A DNA stretch of 64,000 bases from Haloarcula amylovorans (GTDB taxonomy: Archaea > Halobacteriota > Halobacteria > Halobacteriales > Haloarculaceae): the NCBI RefSeq assembly GCF_004681185.1, contig NZ_SRIF01000009.1, positions 18,556-82,555 on the forward strand, in the 5' to 3' direction. Numbering within the stretch: the stretch's first letter is position 1; each line of letters opens with the position of its first letter. The notes below the pieces were generated by a model. The model was not told the origin of the DNA and did no database searches. It saw nothing but the letters and a program-made list of their open reading frames with translations. This document shows positions 52,541 through 60,614 of the stretch, piece by piece. Both the position numbers and the translations under genes were made by a program.

Positions 52541-52592
52541 GACGATACCGACACCGTCGATCCTCGGCCACGGGACACCGCATCGTTTATAT

Positions 52593-52608
52593 TTTAGGTT
52601 TGCCTAAA
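52593..52608. promoter_or_regulatory. DtxR/SirR-type palindrome over the amphi-Trp promoter
   Basis: TTTAGG-TTTG-CCTAAA, a perfect 6-bp inverted repeat with a 4-bp spacer. The TTAGG/CCTAA arms match the iron- and manganese-responsive DtxR/IdeR/SirR operators that I know. It overlaps the TATA-like TTTATATTTTA (52586-52596) about 20-35 bp upstream of the ATG at 52627, so binding would block transcription. Confidence 0.6.
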
Positions 52609-52626
52609 TAGGTCCGAGAATCCCCA

Positions 52627-52929
52627 ATGTCCGAATCAGATTCCACGAGCGACGAATCGAACGAACGCACGCTCATCCGGTCGGGACGCGAGTTCGAACA
52701 GGAGTACCGACTCGACGCGAGCGAGGCAGGCGAGTTCCTGATAGCTCTCGGCGAGCAGTTGCGCGATGGGGACGAACTCACCATCACGACCGACGAGTGG
52801 GAGCTGCCGTTCGCCTTCGGCGAACCGGTGGAACTCGAACTCGACTTCGACGGCGTGGGTGACCCCGAACTCGAAATCGAACTGGAACTGCCGGGTCGTA
52901 CCGACGAGGAAGCGCCGAACGTCGAGTGA
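52627..52929 (+). CDS. Amphi-Trp domain protein
   Basis: 100 residues, very acidic. The amphi-Trp domain is seen in RTLIRSGREFEQEYRLDASE and GEQLRDGDELTITTDEWELP, with the tryptophan and alternating strands; the family is abundant in haloarchaea and its function is unknown. A DtxR/SirR-like palindrome covers its promoter, which hints at metal-dependent repression. It stands alone between the alcohol dehydrogenase and mscS genes. Confidence 0.85.
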   Translation: MSESDSTSDESNERTLIRSGREFEQEYRLDASEAGEFLIALGEQLRDGDELTITTDEWELPFAFGEPVELELDFDGVGDPELEIELELPGRTDEEAPNVE

Positions 52930-52970
52930 CGACGCGGGCTAGAACACTTCGATAGAGGGGTCTCCCCAGT

Positions 52971-53888
52971 TCAGTCGTCGGCGGGCGCGGCCCCGTCCTC
53001 GGCGTGCGTCTCCTCGACTTCGATGCCGCCGAGGAGTTGCGTATGCGGGTACGGCATGTCGATTCCCTCGGCGTCACAGCGCTCCTTGACGGACTGGACG
53101 AAATCGGAGCGGGTCTTCACGAAGTCCGAGCGCTTCGGGTCGTCGATCCAGAATCGCGTCTGTAGCCCGACGTAGGAGTCTGCGAGTTCGGTGACGCGGA
53201 TGGACGTGCCGGGATCGTCGAGGATGCCAGGGTTCCTGTCGGCTTCGTCGAGGATAACCTCCTTCGCGTGCTCAATGTCGTCGTCGTAGCCGATGCCGAA
53301 GACGAACTTCTGCCGGAGTTTGTCGTAGGCGACCGGGTTCTTCACCGCATTGTCGGCGAGTTCGCCGTTCGGAAGGGTGATGCGCTCGTTGTCGAACGTT
53401 CGGATGCGCGAGACGCGCAGGTCGATGTCTTCGACGCGACCGGTGACGTCGTTGACCTCGATCCAGTCGCCCACCTCGAAGGGTTTGTCTTTGAGGATGA
53501 AGATGCCCGCGACGAAGTTGCCGAGGATGTCCTGTGCGGCAAAGCCGACCGCGAGGGCGATAGCACCGGCGAAGATGCCGAACGCCGCGATGACGCTGCC
53601 GAACCCGGCGACGGTAAAGGCCACCGCGAACGCGAGGACGACGCTCACGACGCCGGTCATACTCTCGGCGAGGCTCTTCACGCTCGGGTCGTGGCCCTGT
53701 TCGTCGAGGACCCGTCTGATGAGCGGGACGAGCACGACCTTTCCGAGTATCCAGACGGCGACGAAGGCGACGACGAACAGGACTGTCGGAACGACGTACT
53801 CCGTGACGAGTTGCTGTGTCTCCGGAAGCAGTTGATCGAGTTGTAGCTGAAGAAGCGCAGGGGCCAATACCGCGAGGTTTAGCGACAT
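52971..53888 (-). CDS. MscS-type mechanosensitive ion channel
   Basis: 305 residues with three or four N-terminal membrane helices. The pore helix has GSVIAAFGIFAGAIALAVGF, followed by the conserved GFAAQDILGNFVAGIFIL and the beta domain FEVGDWIEVNDVTGRVEDID with ITLPNGELADNAVKN. It opens on hypo-osmotic shock to release solutes, a useful safety valve for a salt-in organism. Start ATG at 53888. Confidence 0.92.
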   Translation of the reverse strand: MSLNLAVLAPALLQLQLDQLLPETQQLVTEYVVPTVLFVVAFVAVWILGKVVLVPLIRRVLDEQGHDPSVKSLAESMTGVVSVVLAFAVAFTVAGFGSVIAAFGIFAGAIALAVGFAAQDILGNFVAGIFILKDKPFEVGDWIEVNDVTGRVEDIDLRVSRIRTFDNERITLPNGELADNAVKNPVAYDKLRQKFVFGIGYDDDIEHAKEVILDEADRNPGILDDPGTSIRVTELADSYVGLQTRFWIDDPKRSDFVKTRSDFVQSVKERCDAEGIDMPYPHTQLLGGIEVEETHAEDGAAPADD

Positions 53889-54732
53889 GAACGTTCTGAA
53901 TATCGCGGCGACGCCACTTCAACGACATGGCGAATCAGTGGTGTAGGTGTGACAACGGGGGTTCGCGTTTCAGTGCCCTCCCGATTCGCAGCAGGCTGAC
54001 GCGACCTTGGCGAATCGAGATGATATAGCACTATGCGATATATCCGGAGTGGCTTCACCGTCGTTGACCCAGTCACTCATCAGATCAGGAGCAGATCATG
54101 CTGCGTTCGACTTTCCAGCACAGTAGGGAGAAGTGGCCCTCGCCCATCATGTATCGGTCACCGTCCGTAGGTTTTCGCGGTGCCGATCGGACGGTCAACG
54201 CATGCGGAGAGTTTCCCGAGAGAACCAAGAGAATCGCAGAGGGCTATCAGCGAGATGAACAGTCGACCACGAGAACCGGCGATAAGACGCTTCGGATTTG
54301 GTTGGATAGTCTATAGAGCTATTCACGATAGCTATTCCGCGTAGCTATATTGAATAAAGCAGCGAAGAAATAGCTCGGCAGGCATGAACAGGGAACCCAA
54401 TCGCTCGCTCCATCCATCGCTACCGCGAACAGTTTGGATAGCCACTCGGGCTAGCAGAGCGGGCAATCGCAGTCAAGTGACTGAACTGGCTATCGGATGA
54501 AGCCGACGAGGCGCATCAGCCACACTACCAAGCCATACAACACAGCTATTATAGATAGCTATACCATCTAACTATACCTTCCCGCTATATCAATTAACTA
54601 TACAACATAGATGGAGTCTATAGCGACATGAGATTGTCAGAGTCCCTATTTCTGCTATCGAGTAGCGCTCACTAGTGAGAGTGGCCGAGAACAGTAGCTA
54701 CCTAGAACGCGAGCACGATGCTGTCCGTCCCA
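53889..54732. other. 844-bp region without a convincing gene
   Basis: Lies upstream of mscS and downstream of the Cdc6-like gene. The first 400 bp are moderately GC-rich with short open frames that lack haloarchaeal codon character, including one of 72 codons at 54098-54316 whose end (EQSTTRTGDKTLRIWLD) could be the decayed tail of a gene. From 54300 to 54640 the DNA is AT-rich and carries the TAGCTAT cluster described separately. I see no RNA gene. Confidence 0.45.
54304..54630. repeat. Second cluster of TAGCTAT / TATAGCTA motifs
   Basis: TAGCTAT occurs at 54329-54335, 54342-54348 and 54556-54562, with AGCTATT, CTATAG, ACTATAC and similar variants between. The central ATAGCTAT is self-complementary. 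The same words occur at 6440-6525, about 48 kb away, and not conspicuously elsewhere. Spacing is irregular, so this is neither a CRISPR array nor a tandem repeat. Confidence 0.5.
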
Positions 54733-55902
54733 TTAACGCAGGTCGAACAGACGCCGAAACACCGGCACGTGAAAGCGGGCCTCGACTCTGCTCGGCCGGC
54801 GACCGTGGTCAGTTCCGGCTGCCGTCTCCACGCGTTCGAGGATTCCGGCTTCGGCCATCTCGTAGATGAAGCGTTTGATCGACCCCTCGGAGAGTGAGCC
54901 CGAGAGCGACGCGGCGACGGCCTCGGCGGCTGTAGCGACAGACGACCGAGCAGTGGCGTCCGCATCGACGAGTTCTCGGAGGACGGCCTGCCGATTGTCC
55001 GGTAGTGTGAGCACCCGAGCGAGCGAGACGGCGTCGGTCGACAGCCTCTCGGTAGCGACGCGGACATCTTCGTCGGTGAGTCGTGTCCGCTCCCGACTGT
55101 CGGCGCGGTCCGCGGCGACGAACAGCGCAGCGAGTGCGTGGTGTGCGTCGCCGTCGGCCCACTCAGCGATGGTTCGAGCCTGCTGGTGTCCCAGTGTTCG
55201 TTCGGACATCGCAGCCGACGCCCGCGCGGACAGAATGTCGCCCAGCTGTTGGTGGTGATAGGCGTCGAGGCGAATCGCGTCGCCGATACGTTCGGCGACA
55301 GCGGTCGCTTCGGGCTTCGCTCGACCGATACCGAGCCAGCAGACATATTCGGAGAGCGACTCGAAGTGGTCCAAAACAGCTGTCGGAGGCCCCTCTCCAT
55401 CGTCGAGATGATCGACAGCGACGACCACGCTGGAATCAGCGGTTCGCCATCGGTCCTGCAGGCGGTCTCGGAGTGTCGCCGTCCGAACGCCGCTCGCCGG
55501 AACGGCATCCGATTCGACGGCCGAGAGGAGCGCGTGATAGAACGCGAACGCGCTGTCGATACGCCGACCGTCGAGATAGACGAAGGTCGGCGACGACTGG
55601 CGCTGGACGCGCGTCGACGTGTGAATGACCGGTTGTGTCTCCATCGGCAGTTGGTCGAGCTTTCGCCAGAGCGCGGTCACGACAGCCGACTTGCCCGCTC
55701 CGGGCGGCCCATGAAGGTAGAGATTCGACGGCGTTCGCCCGTCGAAAATCGGGTCGAAGTGGTTCAGCACGCGCTCTACGGTCGGACCCCGGCCGACGGG
55801 GTTCTCAACGTGCGCGGCTGGTGAGAGCGTCTCGTACTCTCGAACGAGGGCTGGCCCAGCGTCGCGGCGCTGGCGGCGACGAATCCGGTCTTCGAGGTTC
55901 AT
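54733..55902 (-). CDS. Orc1/Cdc6-like AAA ATPase
   Basis: 389 residues. Walker A GPPGAGKS with Lys71, Walker B SSVVVAVDHLDD with Asp164, a lid region with the HQQLGDILSARASAAMSE helices and a C-terminal winged-helix-like part LSEGSIKRFIYEMAEAGILE. This is the Cdc6/Cdc18 layout. It starts 3 bp after the glpK stop, so it is read from the glycerol kinase promoter. It lies away from any origin-like repeat that I can recognise, so it may be an accessory family member, not an active initiator. Confidence 0.8.
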   Translation of the reverse strand: MNLEDRIRRRQRRDAGPALVREYETLSPAAHVENPVGRGPTVERVLNHFDPIFDGRTPSNLYLHGPPGAGKSAVVTALWRKLDQLPMETQPVIHTSTRVQRQSSPTFVYLDGRRIDSAFAFYHALLSAVESDAVPASGVRTATLRDRLQDRWRTADSSVVVAVDHLDDGEGPPTAVLDHFESLSEYVCWLGIGRAKPEATAVAERIGDAIRLDAYHHQQLGDILSARASAAMSERTLGHQQARTIAEWADGDAHHALAALFVAADRADSRERTRLTDEDVRVATERLSTDAVSLARVLTLPDNRQAVLRELVDADATARSSVATAAEAVAASLSGSLSEGSIKRFIYEMAEAGILERVETAAGTDHGRRPSRVEARFHVPVFRRLFDLR

Positions 55903-55905
55903 CCC

Positions 55906-57435
55906 TTATTCGGTAGCCCAGTTGAGCGACCGCTCGACGGCATCGTCCCATCGGCTGTACAGCTTGTCGGCCTTCTCGGCGTCCATCTCCGGGCTGAACT
56001 CGCGGTCTATCTGCCAGTTGTCCCGAAGGCCGTCGACCGTCTCCCAGTAGCCGACGGCTAATCCGGCGGCGTAGGCAGAGCCAAGCGCGGTCGTCTCGTC
56101 GACTTCGGGTCGAGCGATATCCGTCTGGATGATGTCCGATTGGAGCTGACAGAGGAAGTTGTTCTTGACCGCGCCGCCGTCGACTCGGAGTTGGCCCATC
56201 TCGACACCGGAGTCGGCTTCCATGGCTTCGGCGACGTCGCGGGTCTGGTAGGCGATGGACTCCAGCGTCGCGCGAACGATGTGTTCCTTGCGAGTCCCGC
56301 GAGTCATTCCGACGATGGTCCCACGTGCGCGCCCGTCCCAGTGGGGCGCGCCCAGTCCCGTGAACGCGGGCACCATATAGACGCCATCCGTCGAATCGAC
56401 CGAGCGAGCGAGTTCGGCCGTCTGTGCGGCGTTGTTGATGAGGTCCACGTCTTCGAGCCACTCGATTGCTGCACCCGTGATGAAGATGGATCCTTCGAGG
56501 GCATATTGGACCGGCTCGCCGGACATCTGGAACCCAATGGTCGTCAACAGGCCGTGTTCGGACTCGACGGCCTCGTTGCCGGTGTTCATCAAGAAGAACG
56601 AGCCGGTGCCGTAGGTGTTCTTGGCGTCGCCCGCGTCGAAACAGGTCTGACCGAACATCGCGGCCTGCTGGTCGCCCAGTGCGCCTGCGACGGGAATCTC
56701 CTCGCCGAGGAAGCCGTCGGGGTCGGTATGACCGTAGTACTCCTCGTCCGAGGACGGGCGGACCTCCGGGAGCATGGACTCGTCGACGCCGAACTCTTCT
56801 AAGAGTTCCTCGTCCCATTCTAAGTCCCGAATGTTGTAGAGCATCGTCCGGGAAGCGTTGGTGACGTCGGTGATGTGGTTCCCGGTGAGGTTGTAGATGA
56901 GCCACGCATCGATGGTGCCCATAAGTAACTCGCCAGCATCGGCCCGGTCACGGAGGTCCTCACCGCGGGAACTCTGCATCTTCAGGGGTTCGGCGTTGTC
57001 GATAATCCACTCGGTCTTGGTCGCCGAAAAGTATGCGTCGGCTTCTAAGCCGGTCTTTTCGCGTATCCATTCGACCTTATCGGCGTCTTGTAGTTCCTCG
57101 ACGCGGTCGGTGGTCCGGCGGTCCTGCCAGACTAAGGCGTTGTGGACGGGTTTTCCGGTCTCCTTGTCCCAGACGACGGTCGTCTCGCGCTGGTTCGTGA
57201 TACCCAGTGCTTCGAGTTGGCTCGCGTCGATATCGCCGTCTTCGAGCCCCTGTTCGACGACGTCCTGTGTATTCTCCCAGATTTCGAGGGGGTCGTGTTC
57301 GACCCAGCCGGGTTCCGGGTAGATCTGTTCGTGTTTCTCGTAGGCGTTGGCGACGACCTGTCCGCTGTGGTCGAACACCATGAACCGCGTGCCTGTCGTG
57401 CCCTGATCGATCGAAGCGACGTACGTGTCTGACAT
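55906..57435 (-). CDS. glpK: Glycerol kinase
   Basis: 509 residues, normal size. FGGY-family motifs: YVASIDQGTTGTRFMVFD at the start, the substrate segment TNQRETTVVWDKETGKP, DAWLIYNLTGNHITDVTNAS, and the C-terminal VDGGAVKNNFLCQLQSDII with RPEVDETTALGSAYAAGLAV. It phosphorylates glycerol to glycerol-3-phosphate, the major carbon source for many haloarchaea. The ATG at 57435 follows a GGAGGACT stretch. A perfect palindrome at 57471-57490 lies over its promoter. The Cdc6-like gene is 3 bp downstream. Confidence 0.95.
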   Translation of the reverse strand: MSDTYVASIDQGTTGTRFMVFDHSGQVVANAYEKHEQIYPEPGWVEHDPLEIWENTQDVVEQGLEDGDIDASQLEALGITNQRETTVVWDKETGKPVHNALVWQDRRTTDRVEELQDADKVEWIREKTGLEADAYFSATKTEWIIDNAEPLKMQSSRGEDLRDRADAGELLMGTIDAWLIYNLTGNHITDVTNASRTMLYNIRDLEWDEELLEEFGVDESMLPEVRPSSDEEYYGHTDPDGFLGEEIPVAGALGDQQAAMFGQTCFDAGDAKNTYGTGSFFLMNTGNEAVESEHGLLTTIGFQMSGEPVQYALEGSIFITGAAIEWLEDVDLINNAAQTAELARSVDSTDGVYMVPAFTGLGAPHWDGRARGTIVGMTRGTRKEHIVRATLESIAYQTRDVAEAMEADSGVEMGQLRVDGGAVKNNFLCQLQSDIIQTDIARPEVDETTALGSAYAAGLAVGYWETVDGLRDNWQIDREFSPEMDAEKADKLYSRWDDAVERSLNWATE

Positions 57436-57470
57436 ACTGGAGTCCTCCGTGTGAAATACTGGCACTCGGA

Positions 57471-57490
57471 GAGGCAATAAAGATTGCCTC
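57471..57490. promoter_or_regulatory. Palindrome over the glpK promoter
   Basis: GAGGCAAT-AAAG-ATTGCCTC: 8-bp perfect arms with a 4-bp spacer, 36-55 bp upstream of the glpK ATG. On the minus strand the spacer reads CTTT and the centre CTTTATTG may double as the TATA element, so a bound repressor would occlude the promoter. The binding protein is unknown; a glycerol-responsive regulator is a guess. Confidence 0.6.
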
Positions 57491-57598
57491 CGACGCGGTA
57501 AGCCAGCCTCACCGGTATAAATTCCTTCGTGCGAGCGTCACGGTCGAACGGTACCGGGAACCGCGGCTAGCCGCCCGCGAGCGCCGTTCCGTATCCAG

Positions 57599-57820
57599 TT
57601 ACTCGCCGACGATGACGGTCGTTATGCGTTCGTCACACGCCGGACAGCGAGCCGCCGGATTCTCGGGTGTTCCGGCCGGAACGACACCGGGGATGTCGGC
57701 CCGACACTCGGGACAACGAACGCTGTCGTGTCCCGGATACGGACACACGTCTGGCTCGTCGTCGGACACACTAGCCACGAGAACGGAGTCCCGGATAGCA
57801 GTTTCGGTAAGGAGTGCCAT
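57599..57820 (-). CDS. Small zinc-ribbon protein
   Basis: 73 residues with five cysteines: CPYPGHDSVRCPECRADIPG and later ARCPACDERI, giving two CxxC pairs plus one extra Cys and a nearby His. Such small double-CxxC proteins are frequent in haloarchaea and often bind zinc; their roles are mostly unknown. It is divergent from the xylose-dehydrogenase-like gene, with starts 29 bp apart. Confidence 0.7.
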   Translation of the reverse strand: MALLTETAIRDSVLVASVSDDEPDVCPYPGHDSVRCPECRADIPGVVPAGTPENPAARCPACDERITTVIVGE

Positions 57821-57849
57821 TTATGTCGGCGGGGGCAGTGACCACGCGT

Positions 57850-58935
57850 ATGGACCTGAGTGCAATCGTTGAGGAGAGCTGTGCACGCGATTGGGAGACG
57901 GTCGAAGCGGACTCGGTCGAGCCGGTTCGCTTTGCCGTCATCGGACTGGGCTGGTTCACGAAGGGGCGCGCCCTCCCGGCGCTCGAATCGAGCGAGCGGT
58001 GTACGCCGTCCGTTCTCGTCAGCAGCGACCGGGAGAAGGCGACACAACTCGCCGCGGAGACGGCGGGCGCACAGCACGGGCTTACCTACGAGGAGTTCCA
58101 CGACGGCGAGGCAAGCGACGCCTACGACGCGGTGTACATCGTCACGCCGAACGCCCTCCATCTGGAGTACGTCGAGACGGCCGCCGAACTCGGGAAAGAC
58201 GTCCTCTGTGAGAAGCCGATGGAGCGCGACAGCGACCGCGCGGCCGAACTCCGTGATGTGGCCGCCGACGGTGGCGTCGAGTTAATGGTCGCCTACCGGA
58301 TGCAGACCGAGCCGGCGGTTCGCCGCGCCCGCGACCTCATCGCGTCGGGCTACGTCGGCGAGCCGATGTCCGTCACCGGCGACATGTCCCAGCGCTTGCT
58401 AGAACGTATCGACTCGGATCCCGACCAGTGGCGACTCGACAAGTGGCTCGCCGGCGGCGGCGCACTGTTCGATATCGGTCTCTACCCGTTGAACACCGCG
58501 CGCTTCCTGCTGGACGCCGACCCGGTGGCCGTGACCGGCAACGTCTCCAGCACGCACGACGCCTTCGACGACGTAGATGAGACCGTCGCCTACTCCGTCG
58601 AGTTCCCGGAGGAGGTGTACGCCCAGTGTTACGCCAGCCACAACGCTCGCCAGTCCTCGGGCATCACCGTCACCGGGACCGAGGGACAGGTTCGCGTCGA
58701 ACCCGCCTTCTTCCAGGACCAGCCACGAAAGCTCCACGTCTCCCGCGGCGACGGCCGAGCCACCGTCGAACTGGAGAAAATTGACCAGATGCGCGAGGAG
58801 TTCGACTACTTCGCCGACCGACTGCGCGGTGGCGCGTCCCTCTATCCCGACGGCGACCACGGCCTCGTCGACATGCACGCGATGGAGGCCATCTACGAGG
58901 CCGCCGAGTCGGATCGCTGGGTGACCGTCGAATAG
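57850..58935 (+). CDS. Gfo/Idh/MocA oxidoreductase, D-xylose 1-dehydrogenase-like
   Basis: 361 residues. Rossmann motif VIGLGWFTKGRALPALESSE, the conserved CEKPMERDSDRAAELRDVAA with the catalytic Lys, and YRMQTEPAVRRARDLI later. It resembles the Haloferax D-xylose dehydrogenase XacA/Gfo6 as I remember it, which oxidises xylose to xylonolactone with NADP. The ATG at 57850 is chosen; the open frame extends 12 codons upstream. The aldehyde dehydrogenase and DHDPS-family genes nearby support a pentose role. Confidence 0.82.
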   Translation: MDLSAIVEESCARDWETVEADSVEPVRFAVIGLGWFTKGRALPALESSERCTPSVLVSSDREKATQLAAETAGAQHGLTYEEFHDGEASDAYDAVYIVTPNALHLEYVETAAELGKDVLCEKPMERDSDRAAELRDVAADGGVELMVAYRMQTEPAVRRARDLIASGYVGEPMSVTGDMSQRLLERIDSDPDQWRLDKWLAGGGALFDIGLYPLNTARFLLDADPVAVTGNVSSTHDAFDDVDETVAYSVEFPEEVYAQCYASHNARQSSGITVTGTEGQVRVEPAFFQDQPRKLHVSRGDGRATVELEKIDQMREEFDYFADRLRGGASLYPDGDHGLVDMHAMEAIYEAAESDRWVTVE

Positions 58936-58980
58936 CGAGAACAGAGGAGAGACGGAGACGACGGCCGATAGCCGCGCCGT

Positions 58981-60465
58981 TCAGGCGTCGGTGAAGCCGT
59001 CGTGGAAGCCGACGAGTTTCGCCCGCGAGAAGTGCTCGACGGCGTACTTGATTCCCTCTTTGCCGACGCCGGAGTCCTTGAACCCACCGTAGGGCATGTG
59101 GTCCGCCCGGAAGCCCGAGACCGTATTGATGTTCACGCCACCGGCCTCTATCTCGTCGGCCGCCCGCTTCGCCCGGTCGATGTCCTGCGTGAACAGCCCG
59201 GCTTCGAGGCCGTATTCGGTGTTGTTCGCCTCCTCGATGGCGTCGTCGAAGTCCGAGACGGTGATGACTGGCACCAGCGGCCCGAACGTCTCCTCCTTCG
59301 CAGCGCGCATCTCCGGCGTGACGCCCGAGAGGACGGTCGGCTCGAAGACACGGTCGCCCAACTCGCCACCGTAGTTCCCGCCGCTCTCGACGGTCGCGCC
59401 CGCGTCGACGGTGTCCTCGAAGATGTCGACGACCGTCTCGAACTGCTCGTCGTCGACCATCGATGCGATGTCCGTACCGTCCTCGAAGGGGTCGCCGACG
59501 GTTAGATCCTCGGCGGCGTCGACGAGCGCGTCGACGAGTTCGTCTTCGACGTTCTCGTGGACCAGCACGCGCTCGACGCTGTTACAAACTTGCCCGGCGT
59601 TCGAACACGCGCCGCCGACCACTTGCTCGGCCGCCTGCTCGATATCCGTGTCCTCCCACACGATGGTCGGGTCGTTCCCGCCCAGCTCCAAGGTCATCTC
59701 CGTCATACCACTGTTGTCCGCGAGATACTTGCCGACGCCGGTCGAGCCGGTGAACGAGATCGCTTCGACGGCTTCGTGGTCGAGTATCGTATCGCCGACG
59801 GTCGACCCGCTTCCGGTGACGACGTTGAATAGGCCATCGGGTACCTCGGCGTCGATTTCCTCGGCGGCATCCTCTAGGCACTCGAACAGCGCGATAGCGG
59901 TCAGCGGCGTGTTCGAGGCCGGCTTGCCCACGACGGCGTTGCCAGCGGCGATAGCCGGACCGACCTTGTGGACCATCAGGTTCAGCGGGAAGTTGAACGG
60001 TGTGATGGCGGCGACGACGCCCAGCGGTTCGCGCTGGGTGAAACAGTGATCCTTCGCGAAGCCTTTCTGGGCGTCCATCGGGACGTACTCGCCGAACATG
60101 CGCTTTGCTTGCTCGGCGGAGAGATCTAAGGTCTGGATTCCACGATCTACTTCGCCTTTTGCTTCGGAGAGCGGCTTCCCCTGCTCGCTGGTGAGGATGC
60201 GCGCAACCTCGTCGGCACGGTCTTCGAGTTGGCGCGCGGTCTCCGAGAGGAGTTCGTAGCGCTGGTAGGCCGACAGCTCGGAGGCCTCGAACGCCTCGTC
60301 GGCAGCGTCGATGGCATCGACGACCTGCTGTTCGCTGGCTTTGGGAATCGAACCAACCACCTCGCTGTCGTAGGGATGAATCACGTCCGTGCGCTCGTCG
60401 GCGTCGACCCATTCGCCGCCAATGAGCATCTGCTTGTCGAGTCGTGTCGCTGCTTGCTGACTCAT
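58981..60465 (-). CDS. Aldehyde dehydrogenase, likely 2-oxoglutarate semialdehyde dehydrogenase
   Basis: 494 residues. Catalytic Cys in GACSNAGQVCNSVERV, catalytic Glu in MTLELGGNDPTIV, and the NAD-binding FTGSTGVGKYLADNSG. In haloarchaeal pentose oxidation this enzyme (XacF) turns 2-oxoglutarate semialdehyde into 2-oxoglutarate. The identity is inferred from its neighbours; general aldehyde dehydrogenases have the same signatures. A TATA-like CTTATC lies about 26-31 bp before the ATG at 60465, divergent from the DHDPS-family gene. Confidence 0.83.
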   Translation of the reverse strand: MSQQAATRLDKQMLIGGEWVDADERTDVIHPYDSEVVGSIPKASEQQVVDAIDAADEAFEASELSAYQRYELLSETARQLEDRADEVARILTSEQGKPLSEAKGEVDRGIQTLDLSAEQAKRMFGEYVPMDAQKGFAKDHCFTQREPLGVVAAITPFNFPLNLMVHKVGPAIAAGNAVVGKPASNTPLTAIALFECLEDAAEEIDAEVPDGLFNVVTGSGSTVGDTILDHEAVEAISFTGSTGVGKYLADNSGMTEMTLELGGNDPTIVWEDTDIEQAAEQVVGGACSNAGQVCNSVERVLVHENVEDELVDALVDAAEDLTVGDPFEDGTDIASMVDDEQFETVVDIFEDTVDAGATVESGGNYGGELGDRVFEPTVLSGVTPEMRAAKEETFGPLVPVITVSDFDDAIEEANNTEYGLEAGLFTQDIDRAKRAADEIEAGGVNINTVSGFRADHMPYGGFKDSGVGKEGIKYAVEHFSRAKLVGFHDGFTDA

Positions 60466-60582
60466 ATAGATGAATCTCGGACATCGGAGTGATAAGTGTT
60501 ACGCAGGTGCGCGCGTGCGCGGGACCACAATATTCGGTTTCGAGACGAGTTCCGGGATGGTGGGTATGTGGAGCCATCCCAA

Positions 60583-60592
60583 ATTATAACTG
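60583..60592 (+). promoter_or_regulatory. TATA element of the DHDPS-family gene
   Basis: AATTATAAC lies about 24-32 bp before the ATG at 60615, predicting a leaderless transcript in the 149-bp region shared with the divergent aldehyde dehydrogenase. Confidence 0.5.
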
Positions 60593-60614
60593 AGTGCTCC
60601 TCCATCGAATAGCC

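Noticed and set aside
54098..54316. 72-codon frame in the region upstream of mscS
   Set aside because: No domain or codon bias typical of this genome; at most a decayed remnant.
53889..54732. AT-rich repeats next to the Cdc6-like gene as a replication origin
   Set aside because: Archaeal origins normally lie upstream of cdc6 and carry ORB repeats. This region is downstream of the gene and its words are TAGCTAT, not an ORB-like G-rich motif.
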